64,000 nucleotides of DNA from Deltaproteobacteria bacterium RIFOXYA12_FULL_58_15 (GTDB lineage Bacteria; Myxococcota; XYA12-FULL-58-9): the NCBI GenBank assembly GCA_001798605.1, contig MGST01000120.1, positions 1-64,000 of the forward strand, in the 5' to 3' direction. Position 1 is the stretch's first letter; every line of letters starts with the position of its first letter. The position numbers and the translations under genes were made by a program. Positions 52,689 to 60,981 of the stretch are shown piece by piece. Under the pieces are notes generated by a model that saw only the letters and a program-made list of their open reading frames with translations, was not told the origin of the DNA and did not search any database.

Positions 52689-54482
52689 ATGGTAAGAAAT
52701 GTCATCGTTTGCTTGGCCTTCATCGCACTGACAAACGGGTGTAAGCGCGGCGGCCAACACGAGAAGCCCGAAGAACCGCCACGGCCAAAGGTTTTCGCCG
52801 GTGACGAGCTGCCGCCACTCGCAAATCAAGGGCTCGCGCAACCAGGCGGCACCTTGGTGATAGCCATGGGGGCAGAGCCGCCAACCCTCAATTACCAACT
52901 CGATCCGCTCGACGCCTGGGGCAAAAGAATCGACGAGCTCGTCATGGATAGCTTGGCGCGCCCCAACATCATCACCTGGAAACACGAACCCCATCTCGCA
53001 GAGTCGTGGGAGATCTCAGAGGACAACCTCACCCTCACCTTTCATCTGAGAAAAGGAGTTGAATGGCACGACGGCAAGCCGTTCACCGCCGACGACGTAA
53101 TCTTCACCTTCGACAAGATCCTCAGCCCGACCTCCAAAACCATGGCTATTCGTTCGTACCTCGACGCATTGGCACGTTACGAAAAACAAGACAGCCACAC
53201 CGTCGTCTTCCATCTCGCCGAGCCCTATTGGTACGCCTTCGACGCCATTGCGGAGATCTTCATCTATCCCGAGCACATCTACAAGAAGGGTGATTTCAAC
53301 ACCCATCCGGCAAACCGCGCCCCGATTGGCACAGGGCCATTTCGTTTTCATCACTGGAAGACTGGCGAAGAGATCGAGCTGCGGCGCAACGACAACTTTT
53401 ACGGCAACGCACCTCACCTCGAACGCTTGGTGTTCAAGTACGTGCCAGACCCAATTGTGCGCACACAACTGCTACGCAAAGGTGAGGTCGACGTCGTCGA
53501 GAAAGTGTCCCCCGAGGAGTGGCGCGCCATCACCTCCGAACCCGACAGCGGGCTGCGTTTTTGGCGACTCCGACACGTGCCGGGCAGTCTGCAATGGATT
53601 GGTTGGAATCAAGAGCGGCCGATGTTTCGTGACAAAAGAGTTCGCCGTGCCATGACCATGCTCCTTGATCGACACGACGTGGCCAATAACCTACGCCTTG
53701 GCCTCGACACCGTGGCCGAGTCTTGGTTCTACCCAGGCTCACCCGAGCACGACGCCACCATTAAACCTTGGCCCTACGATCCTGAGGCCGCGGCCGATCT
53801 CCTTGACCAGGCCGGTTGGGTCGATCACGACGCGGACGGCATTCGCGATAAAGAGGGTCGGCCGTTTGAGTTCACATTTCTCTATCCCGCAGGTCCGCCC
53901 TTTTACGAACAGCTCGCGAGCTTGATGAAATCGGACTTTGCCAAAGCCGGCATCGAGGTGAAAACCGCGCGAATAGAGTGGGCGGTGTATACCGAGCGGT
54001 TACGTCGGCACGAGTTCGACGCCTGTTCGCTCTTGTGGCAAATGACGCCCCGCAATGACCCCTATCAAGTTTGGCACAGCTCGGAGATCAACGGCGGCTC
54101 CAACTATGTGTCTTTTCGCAATAGCGAGGCCGACAATCTCATTGAGTCTTCGCGACACGAGTTCGATGATGAGAAGCGCTTGAAACTCTATCGGCGTTTC
54201 AACGCCATTCTTCACGAGGAGCAGCCCTACACGATGCTGTTCAATCGCTACAATCTCTCGTTGGTGTCGAAGAAGTTCGGCGGCATCGTCTCTACGCCAT
54301 ATGGCGTGCTCAATTATTCCGAGTTTTACCTCCGGGCGTCAGAACCAGAGCCAGAGCCAGAGCCAGAGCCAGCGCAAGAGCGTGAGCCTGAGCCAGCACC
54401 AGCGCCTGAGCCAGCACCAGCGCCAGAGCCAGAGCAGAAGCTGAAGCCCGCGACCGCGTCGCCTGACAACCCCACACCGTAA
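52689..54482 (+). CDS. Oligopeptide ABC transporter substrate-binding lipoprotein (SBP family 5)
   Basis: A 597-residue protein. The lipobox is LTNGC (Cys18). GGTLVIAMGAEPPTLNYQLD, SWEISEDNLTLTFHLRKGVE and WHDGKPFTADDVIFTFDKI are the family-5 signature, and NRAPIGTGPFRF and VRRAMTMLLDR follow in order. It captures peptides (or nickel or other small ligands) for the permeases encoded next. The final 50 residues are a Pro/Glu-rich tail encoded by an imperfect GAGCCA repeat at 54346-54440, which is unusual for this family. TAATG joins its stop to the first permease start, so the genes are coupled. Confidence 0.93.
   Translation: MVRNVIVCLAFIALTNGCKRGGQHEKPEEPPRPKVFAGDELPPLANQGLAQPGGTLVIAMGAEPPTLNYQLDPLDAWGKRIDELVMDSLARPNIITWKHEPHLAESWEISEDNLTLTFHLRKGVEWHDGKPFTADDVIFTFDKILSPTSKTMAIRSYLDALARYEKQDSHTVVFHLAEPYWYAFDAIAEIFIYPEHIYKKGDFNTHPANRAPIGTGPFRFHHWKTGEEIELRRNDNFYGNAPHLERLVFKYVPDPIVRTQLLRKGEVDVVEKVSPEEWRAITSEPDSGLRFWRLRHVPGSLQWIGWNQERPMFRDKRVRRAMTMLLDRHDVANNLRLGLDTVAESWFYPGSPEHDATIKPWPYDPEAAADLLDQAGWVDHDADGIRDKEGRPFEFTFLYPAGPPFYEQLASLMKSDFAKAGIEVKTARIEWAVYTERLRRHEFDACSLLWQMTPRNDPYQVWHSSEINGGSNYVSFRNSEADNLIESSRHEFDDEKRLKLYRRFNAILHEEQPYTMLFNRYNLSLVSKKFGGIVSTPYGVLNYSEFYLRASEPEPEPEPEPAQEREPEPAPAPEPAPAPEPEQKLKPATASPDNPTP
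54346..54440 (+). repeat. Imperfect GAGCCA hexamer repeat inside the binding-protein gene
   Basis: A run of GAGCCA, GAGCCAGC and GCACCAGC units encodes the alternating Glu-Pro and Ala-Pro tail of the binding protein. Repeat length in this place is prone to vary between strains, always in frame because the unit is six bases. Confidence 0.85.
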
Positions 54483-55474
54483 TGCGATTTCTGGTTGGCC
54501 GACGCCTGCTGCAACTGGTGCCGACTTTCTTGGGCGTCACGTTGCTGACGTTTTTTCTTTTGCGCCTGGCGCCCGGTGCGCCATCGCTCGTTGGGGACGA
54601 CGGGATCGTGACCCCCGCGGTACAAGCCAGCCTCGAGGCCTGGAGAGAGCTCAAGGGACTCAACCAGCCGCTGTGGGCCCAATACATCAATTGGCTATCG
54701 CGCTTCGTCCGCTTCGACTTCGGCAGCTCGCTCATCGATGAGCGTCCTGTGCGTACCCTGATCGTCGAAGCGTTACCGCGGACGTTGGTCCTTACCGTTC
54801 TCGCCCTGATCTTCACCTATACCCTGTCGATTCCCCTTGGCATCCACTCAGCCATTCACCGCGGCCAAAGGAGCGATCGGATCATCTCGGGCGTACTGTT
54901 CATCCTCTACTCCATGCCGTCATTCTGGGTGGCACTGCTCTTGGTGGTTGTACTCGGTGGCGGTGCCTGGTTCGATCTTTTTCCCATCGTTGGCTTGCGC
55001 TCGAGCAACATGGAAGGTGCCGGGTTCTTCGTCCGGAGCATCGATCTCATCTGGCACCTCGTCTTGCCGGTGTTTTGCCTGACATATCCATCGTTGGCGC
55101 GCACCTCTCGTTTTCAACGAAGTGCCATGCTCGACGTCATCCGCCAAGACTACATCCGCACAGCAAGAGCCAAGGGCCTCACCGAGCGGACGGTGATCTT
55201 GCGTCACGCCTTGAAGAATTCGCTCCTACCCATACTGACGCTCCTTTCCACAGACCTGCCATGGATCCTCGGTGGCTCCGTCATCGTCGAGCGCATCTTC
55301 GCCATTCGCGGCATGGGAATGTTGACCTTCGAAGCGATCTTGCGCCGTGACTACCCAGTCATCATGGGCGTCACTTCCTTGGTGGCAATCCTCACCATGG
55401 TCGGCGTCCTCCTCGGTGACCTCGCCTACGCATGGATCGATCCCCGCATCCGTTTCGAGAGGACCCAGGGATGA
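54482..55474 (+). CDS. Oligopeptide ABC transporter permease (DppB/OppB type)
   Basis: A 330-residue protein with six membrane spans. MRFLVGRRLLQLVPTFLGVT is the typical start. The long periplasmic loop holds GLNQPLWAQYINWLSRFV. RTARAKGLTERTVILRHALK (about 224-243) is the EAA loop that contacts the ATPase. GSVIVERIFAIRGMGMLTFE follows. It forms the channel with the next gene product. It starts on the last base of the binding-protein stop and overlaps the second permease by four bases. Confidence 0.95.
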   Translation: MRFLVGRRLLQLVPTFLGVTLLTFFLLRLAPGAPSLVGDDGIVTPAVQASLEAWRELKGLNQPLWAQYINWLSRFVRFDFGSSLIDERPVRTLIVEALPRTLVLTVLALIFTYTLSIPLGIHSAIHRGQRSDRIISGVLFILYSMPSFWVALLLVVVLGGGAWFDLFPIVGLRSSNMEGAGFFVRSIDLIWHLVLPVFCLTYPSLARTSRFQRSAMLDVIRQDYIRTARAKGLTERTVILRHALKNSLLPILTLLSTDLPWILGGSVIVERIFAIRGMGMLTFEAILRRDYPVIMGVTSLVAILTMVGVLLGDLAYAWIDPRIRFERTQG

Positions 55475-56466
55475 AAGGCAAACGGGATACCTGGAGCGCC
55501 ATGAAGTCCCGCCGCGGCGCACGGTGGGGGGTGGCGGTTTTGGCAACGGTGTGTGGCGTCGCCCTGTTAAGTGACTTCATCGCATCGGACAAACCGATCC
55601 TCGCGCGCATCGATGGCAAGCTGTACGTTCTCCCCAACCTCTTCACGCCCGTTGGCTTGCGCCCGTACACCATCAACACGCTGATTGAGCGTATGGGCAA
55701 AACTGACTGGCTCATTGCCCCCCTGGTGAGTTGGGGTGCCAACGAACAGGACAAAGGAACCGCACCGCTGGCACCACCTAGCAGCCGCCACTGGCTGGGC
55801 ACGGACACAGCGCGGCGGGATGTGCTCGCGCGCATGGTACACGGAAGTCGTGTCTCGCTCTTGGTGGGACTCGCTTCGGTGTCGATTTTCATCACCATTG
55901 GCACCCTTCTCGGCCTGCTGGCGGGTTTCTTCGGAGGGTGGGTCGACGTCATCGTGTCACGAACGGTCGAAACCGTGATGACCATTCCCGTGTTCTTCCT
56001 CATTCTCGCGGTCATGGGGATCATCGAGTCGGCTGGCATCGGCACCATGATGGTGGTCATTGGCCTAGTCTATTGGACTCGAGTCGCCCGACTGGTGCGG
56101 GTAGAGACGCTCAAACTGCGACAACTCGGTTTCATCGAAGCTGCGACCGCACTCGGATATTCTAATCGGCGGATTCTCTTGGTTCACATTCTGCCGAACG
56201 CTCTCGGGCCCATTCTTGTGGCAGCAACCTTTGGCGTGGCTGCTTCAATCATGATGGAGGCGTCTTTGTCGTTTTTGGGGTTTGGAACCCCCGACGCCAC
56301 CGCTAGCTGGGGCGGACTGTTGCGCGGTGCCATGGGAAACTTTCATGCCTGGTGGTTAATCCTTTTCCCAGGTCTTGCGGTGTTTGCCACCGTAACCTCC
56401 TGCAATGTTCTCGGGGAAGCTATGCGGGACAGCTTCGACCCCCACCTGCGTCATGAGGTTGAGTGA
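55471..56466 (+). CDS. Oligopeptide ABC transporter permease (DppC/OppC type)
   Basis: A 331-residue protein with six spans. HWLGTDTARRDVLARMVHGS, then RVSLLVGL, is the hallmark of DppC/OppC. EAATALGYSNRRILLVHILP is the EAA loop, and EASLSFLGFGTPDATASWGG is the conserved C-terminal segment. A periplasmic insert at about 40-100 (GKLYVLPNLFTPVGLRPYTI) is longer than in E. coli DppC and recalls microcin C transporter YejE. ATG at 55471 overlaps the previous stop (ATGA). Confidence 0.95.
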   Translation: MKGKRDTWSAMKSRRGARWGVAVLATVCGVALLSDFIASDKPILARIDGKLYVLPNLFTPVGLRPYTINTLIERMGKTDWLIAPLVSWGANEQDKGTAPLAPPSSRHWLGTDTARRDVLARMVHGSRVSLLVGLASVSIFITIGTLLGLLAGFFGGWVDVIVSRTVETVMTIPVFFLILAVMGIIESAGIGTMMVVIGLVYWTRVARLVRVETLKLRQLGFIEAATALGYSNRRILLVHILPNALGPILVAATFGVAASIMMEASLSFLGFGTPDATASWGGLLRGAMGNFHAWWLILFPGLAVFATVTSCNVLGEAMRDSFDPHLRHEVE

Positions 56467-56533
56467 CAAAGTCCAGAGAAGCCCAGTGCAAGAAAGTTGT
56501 TTGTGGAAACACTGACTGATAGCCTGAAGCATC

Positions 56534-57379
56534 GTGACAGATCCCCTTGATGAATTACCCGAGATCCAAATTGAGGCTGTCTTGGACGAACCCAGCGACC
56601 CCACTGACGCTGGCGAGGCGGGATTGCCCGAAATAGACATCGACCTCGATTTCGATGGTCCGCCGCCAGTCATTGATTCGCCTGCACCAACACCGCCTGC
56701 GGCGTCGAGACAGCCCTTGCCCCCCACTCGTGACGCCAACGCTCCAACGGACGCCAAGAAGAGATCAGCGACTGCGTCCCTTGATCTTGACGCTCTGTTG
56801 TCAGACATCGACTTCGCATCGGCGACGCGACCACGCAAAAAGATCCCGACCACCGGCTCGTCTTTGGGACCGGCGGTGCCACCCCTCAACGCCATGGATA
56901 AGATCGCGGTCGATATTGACCTGGACCATACCTCTGTCGACAACAACTCGAGTCCTCGGGGACAAATGGTGCCCGAGCTCACCTTTGAACTTGAGGTCAA
57001 CGCACCAAAGGCACCTCAACCACCTGAGCAGACAACCAATCCCGAAGAATCGGCAGTCGACGATTTCGATCTAGACTTTGGCGGTCCGCCAGTTCTCCCT
57101 CTCTCGGCAGACGAGCCATCACCGTTGTCGACAATCCCGTTGGAAACCATGGCCGCAAGTCCTGAGACCATTGATGCGCTCAGGAAACTGGCCGGCCCGG
57201 GGAGCGATCCAGTGGCAGCCCGAGCCGCTCTGTTTGCGGCACTCAAGGGTGAGCCTCACAACGAGGCCGCCCTTCCTGACACCCGCGCCATAGCCCTTGG
57301 TCTCGCCCGGGTCTTAGTTGCTACAGGATTTTCCATCAACGAGATCGCGGACGCAATCATTGAAGCCCTGACGGAATGA
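56534..57379 (+). CDS. Acidic low-complexity protein within the peptide-transporter operon
   Basis: A 281-residue protein from GTG at 56534. About 200 residues are disordered and acidic, with repeated short motifs of alternating Ile/Leu/Phe and Asp followed by Gly-Pro-Pro (EIDIDLDFDGPPP at 33-45, LDLDALLSDIDF, DDFDLDFGGPP at about 172-182). The last 75 residues (RKLAGPGSDPVAARAALFAA, TRAIALGLARVLVATGFSIN) form a small helical domain. It lies 67 bases after the permease and overlaps the ATPase start by four bases, so it is part of the operon. The D-L-D-F-G-G-P-P pieces look like linear docking motifs. No known family or function. Confidence 0.7.
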   Translation: MTDPLDELPEIQIEAVLDEPSDPTDAGEAGLPEIDIDLDFDGPPPVIDSPAPTPPAASRQPLPPTRDANAPTDAKKRSATASLDLDALLSDIDFASATRPRKKIPTTGSSLGPAVPPLNAMDKIAVDIDLDHTSVDNNSSPRGQMVPELTFELEVNAPKAPQPPEQTTNPEESAVDDFDLDFGGPPVLPLSADEPSPLSTIPLETMAASPETIDALRKLAGPGSDPVAARAALFAALKGEPHNEAALPDTRAIALGLARVLVATGFSINEIADAIIEALTE

Positions 57380-58332
57380 GCGGTGAGGCGCTCCTTCGTG
57401 TTCGCAATCTGGTGATTTCCTTCGCCATCGATGGCAAAGACTGCCCCGCTGTCGATGGCATTACATTCGATCTCGAACGTGGGCGCACCCTTGCACTGGT
57501 GGGAGAGAGCGGTAGCGGCAAGACCCTGACCGCAGTGTCCATACTCGGGCTGGTGCAGCCTCCTGGCGTAATCACCGGGGGCTCTATCGACTTTGATGGG
57601 ACTGAGCTCGTAGGTGCGACGACAAACGCGTTCTGCGCTATTCGCGGCCGACGCGTGGCCATGGTTTTCCAGGAGCCTATGGCCGCGCTCAACCCGGTGA
57701 TGCGAATCGGCGATCAAATCGCAGAGCCCTTACGCGCACACCTTGGTCTCTCCCGAGTCGCCGCACGCGACAGGGCAATCGATCTACTTGGTAAGGTGGG
57801 CATTGGCGCTCCCGCGCAACGGGTCGACAACTACCCCCATCAGTTAAGCGGCGGCATGCGTCAACGAGTGATGATTGCCATGGCCTTGTCCTGTGACCCT
57901 GAAATCCTCATCGCTGACGAGCCGACAACTGCGCTCGATGTAACCGTGCAACGACAAATCCTCGCCCTGTTACGAAAGATGCAACGGGAGCGACACATGG
58001 CGATGCTGTTTGTCACCCACGATCTCTCATTGGTCGAAAACATAGCCGACGAAGTCGCCGTCATGTATGCAGGACGCATCGTCGAGCGGGCATCGGTCCA
58101 GCAGATCCTCACAACCCCCAAGCATCCGTACTCACGCGCCCTGTGGCACGCAAGTCCCGCACGACACCGCGCAGGGGAACGGCTGCAAGCTGTACCTGGA
58201 AACACGCCCGGACTGACCCAACGACCCCGGGGCTGCCCATTTCATCCGCGTTGTCCCCGAGCCTTAGAGCGCTGCCACCAAGACGTGCCGGCCTTTGACG
58301 CGAGTGTTGCCTGTTTTGTCCCACATTCGTAA
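57376..58332 (+). CDS. Oligopeptide ABC transporter ATP-binding protein (DppD/OppD type)
   Basis: A 318-residue ATPase. Walker A is GESGSGKT (43-50), the Q-loop is MVFQEPMAALNPVM, the signature is LSGGMRQRVMIAMAL, Walker B is ILIADEPTTALD and the switch His lies in FVTHDLSLV. The C-terminal CPFHPRCPRALERC holds the Cys pattern of the oligopeptide-ATPase extension, which can bind an iron-sulfur cluster. It overlaps the acidic gene (ATGA). It works as a heterodimer with the next product. Confidence 0.96.
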   Translation: MSGEALLRVRNLVISFAIDGKDCPAVDGITFDLERGRTLALVGESGSGKTLTAVSILGLVQPPGVITGGSIDFDGTELVGATTNAFCAIRGRRVAMVFQEPMAALNPVMRIGDQIAEPLRAHLGLSRVAARDRAIDLLGKVGIGAPAQRVDNYPHQLSGGMRQRVMIAMALSCDPEILIADEPTTALDVTVQRQILALLRKMQRERHMAMLFVTHDLSLVENIADEVAVMYAGRIVERASVQQILTTPKHPYSRALWHASPARHRAGERLQAVPGNTPGLTQRPRGCPFHPRCPRALERCHQDVPAFDASVACFVPHS

Positions 58333-58340
58333 GAAGATGT

Positions 58341-59285
58341 ATGACTGAACCATTGGTGCAGACAGAAAACCTGTCACAACAGTTTCACATGCGCACCCCA
58401 GGTCGCACCGATGTCCTGCACGCGCTTGACAATGTCAGTCTGTCCATTGCCTGCGGACAAACCCTCGGTTTGGTGGGCGAGTCCGGTTGTGGCAAGAGCA
58501 CACTTGGCCGCTGCATTCTGCGGCTGCTTCGCCCATCTTCGGGCCGAATCGTCTTTGCGGGGACTGATATCACCCACATGTCGCGACGGGCGTTGCGCCC
58601 AATGCGGCGACGCATGCAATTCATACCCCAAGATCCTCTTGCCTCGCTCAACCCGCGGCAGACCGTGACGGACGCACTCGGAGAAGCTCTGACAGTGCAT
58701 CGGATATGCGAGAAGTCCACTGTCCCAGAGCGCATCGCGGCTTTGTGTCAGAGCGTCGGACTCGGCACCGATATCGTCAACCGATACCCGCACGAGCTCT
58801 CGAGCGGACAACGTCAACGACTCCTCGTCGCTCGCGCCCTGAGTGTCGAGCCCGATTTCATCATTGCGGATGAGCCCACCAGCTCCCTCGATGTCTCGGT
58901 TCAAGCGCAGGTCATCAATCTCCTGCTCGACCTCAAAGAAAGCCTGCGACTCACCTACCTGTTCATCAGTCACGATCTCCATGTGGTGCGAATCGTCAGC
59001 GACGTGGTCGCCGTCATGTACCTCGGCCGGATCGTCGAGGTAGGTTCGGCCACCGATCTCTATCGGAGCCCCAACCATCCGTACACCCGAGTACTGCTCG
59101 AGCCCTCTCAGGCCAGCGACGACGTCGCAGCCGATGAGCCCCCAAACCCGCTGCAGCAACCAAGCGGCTGCTCATTCCACCCACGTTGTCCGATTGCCAA
59201 GGACATATGTAAAAACGAAACCCCTGCTTTGAGAGCTCTCGGGGGCGACAACGTCGATCGCCAAGTGGCGTGTCACCTGGCCTAG
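58341..59285 (+). CDS. Oligopeptide ABC transporter ATP-binding protein (DppF/OppF type)
   Basis: A 314-residue ATPase. Walker A is GESGCGKST, the Q-loop is FIPQDPLASLNPRQT, the signature LSSGQRQRLLVARAL has Ser instead of the first Gly, Walker B is FIIADEPTSSLD and the switch His lies in FISHDLHVV. CSFHPRCPIAKDIC near the end is the usual C-terminal Cys extension. It follows the DppD gene by eight bases. Its stop overlaps the stop of the convergent ThyX-like gene (CTAG at 59282-59285). Confidence 0.95.
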   Translation: MTEPLVQTENLSQQFHMRTPGRTDVLHALDNVSLSIACGQTLGLVGESGCGKSTLGRCILRLLRPSSGRIVFAGTDITHMSRRALRPMRRRMQFIPQDPLASLNPRQTVTDALGEALTVHRICEKSTVPERIAALCQSVGLGTDIVNRYPHELSSGQRQRLLVARALSVEPDFIIADEPTSSLDVSVQAQVINLLLDLKESLRLTYLFISHDLHVVRIVSDVVAVMYLGRIVEVGSATDLYRSPNHPYTRVLLEPSQASDDVAADEPPNPLQQPSGCSFHPRCPIAKDICKNETPALRALGGDNVDRQVACHLA

Positions 59286-60907
59286 CTCTCTTGCTCCGCC
59301 CGTTTGGCGGCCGACCGCTTCTCTCCATCGAGCCGGCCCAGTTGGTAATCCTCATGGTCGACGAACTTCATGGCCCCGGCGATGAGCCCATGGCCGGCCT
59401 TCTCGCCTATGAGCCGGTGCATCTGTTGGCAAATCCGCCGGTACGACGAATGTCCCGCGGCCGCGGTTCGTAGCTCGAGGAGGTGGAACGCCTCACGAGC
59501 GTTGAGCTGCATCATGTAACGAACGTTCGCGGCAAAGGGCACGACGTACTGTGCGACTTCTTTGCCGAGGTCGGATGCAAGATCTCCGTAGAGCTCCCGA
59601 ACAGCAGCGATGGCACGATCGTACTTCCCATCGAGATTAAGCTCGATGAGCGTGTCGGGGGTGATGTGGCCAAGGTCAAATGAGAGCGTCTGCCATTCGA
59701 TGGTCAACATGCGGTGACGCTGCAAGTCGCGAAACGCACCATAGTCGGAGATGATGTCAAAACGATAGGAAGCCCTCTCGAACGCGCGCCCTGGCTTGTG
59801 ACGCCGGTTCTTGCGATCGCCCACATAGGCCTCGACAATCTTGCGCCTTTCATCGACACCCATTGCACGAACGATTTCAAGTAACTGATCGTCAGGCAGC
59901 AGCGAATAGGCGTACAGTGCGGCTGCCGCAATCTTGAGTTCCGCATCCACATCCCAATCCACCAAGGTCACTGCGGGACGTGCATTTGCTTGTGCTTGGT
60001 GCTCGTGTGCGACGGCGCGCATTCGCTCGTCAATGTCGGCGAAGTACCGAGTCCAGGCGATACCCCGATTCTCCAAATCCACGCGACGCATGAATGCAGG
60101 AATAACCTTGCGCAGCTCATCCAACATGAGTTGCGAATAGTCGCGCACCTCCTGGAGGGGATGGGCCCGCATACGCAAGATCATGCTCTCGTACGCCTGG
60201 CCATTGGCATAGATACCGACATTGGATGTAGTCGCGGCGGGCAACAACCCCCGTAGATCATCACAAACTTTGGCGCGAATCGTTCCATTGTAGGCAACCG
60301 CTGGCGTTCCTTCGACACGCGGGAATTTGGCTTCGTAATGCTCCCGTAGGCTGGGGGCGAGATCCTTGTAGGTGTTGAATAGATTGTCGATGACCTCGAC
60401 ATAACGCTCGTTCCACTTCGAATCACGGATCTCCGCGGGCACGAAGTATCGATAACGCCCGCCGAGCGGTTTGTCGTAGTAGATGTAGCGGGTGCTCTGC
60501 TCCAGATAGGCAGCCATTCGCCCCCACTCGATCATCTTGGTGAGAATGTTCGACGATTGCTCGCAGGCGAGGTGAACCCCACCCAGTTGGGCCACCGAGT
60601 CATCACCAAAGTCAGTAAACACCTTTTCATACAGAGCAACGGCGCGATCCACATCGACGCCATCACCAACACCAGGCTGCTCTGCAATTGTTTCAATGCC
60701 GAGATCGGGGTTGCTAACAAACTCGTCAAGAAACAGACGCCGCAATGATTTCGGCGAGCGGCTGTAACGGGCAAACAGGGCACCCTTGACCACCTCCGGC
60801 AAGTTGACCAACGCAAAGACCGGACCGTCGACGTTGGTGAAGAACCCGGAGAGCGTCTTCCTCTCGTCCGCGGTGAACTCTTCGACGAAATACTCAAACC
60901 TGGACAT
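59282..60907 (-). CDS. Tandem ThyX-like (flavin-dependent thymidylate synthase family) protein
   Basis: A 541-residue protein with two ThyX-like halves. In the first, VHLACEQSSNILTKMIEWGR and YLEQSTRYIYYD (135-145) correspond to the ThyX region RHRxxSxNExSxRY, but the RHR is replaced by EWGR. In the second, FRDLQRHRMLTIEWQTLSF (392-410) keeps RHR but lacks the regular SxNExS. Related double-domain proteins of about 540 residues occur in several phyla and are often annotated as FAD-dependent thymidylate synthase. Whether this one makes dTMP is unsure. ATG at 60907 has GGAGG three bases upstream. No folate or nucleotide gene adjoins it. Confidence 0.75.
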   Translation of the reverse strand: MSRFEYFVEEFTADERKTLSGFFTNVDGPVFALVNLPEVVKGALFARYSRSPKSLRRLFLDEFVSNPDLGIETIAEQPGVGDGVDVDRAVALYEKVFTDFGDDSVAQLGGVHLACEQSSNILTKMIEWGRMAAYLEQSTRYIYYDKPLGGRYRYFVPAEIRDSKWNERYVEVIDNLFNTYKDLAPSLREHYEAKFPRVEGTPAVAYNGTIRAKVCDDLRGLLPAATTSNVGIYANGQAYESMILRMRAHPLQEVRDYSQLMLDELRKVIPAFMRRVDLENRGIAWTRYFADIDERMRAVAHEHQAQANARPAVTLVDWDVDAELKIAAAALYAYSLLPDDQLLEIVRAMGVDERRKIVEAYVGDRKNRRHKPGRAFERASYRFDIISDYGAFRDLQRHRMLTIEWQTLSFDLGHITPDTLIELNLDGKYDRAIAAVRELYGDLASDLGKEVAQYVVPFAANVRYMMQLNAREAFHLLELRTAAAGHSSYRRICQQMHRLIGEKAGHGLIAGAMKFVDHEDYQLGRLDGEKRSAAKRAEQES

Positions 60908-60981
60908 GGGCCTCCGCGTTTCCACAGCTCGAGCCAACCAGATGACCCAGCGGTGGGCCGATGGGTTGAGCGAAGATCTGT

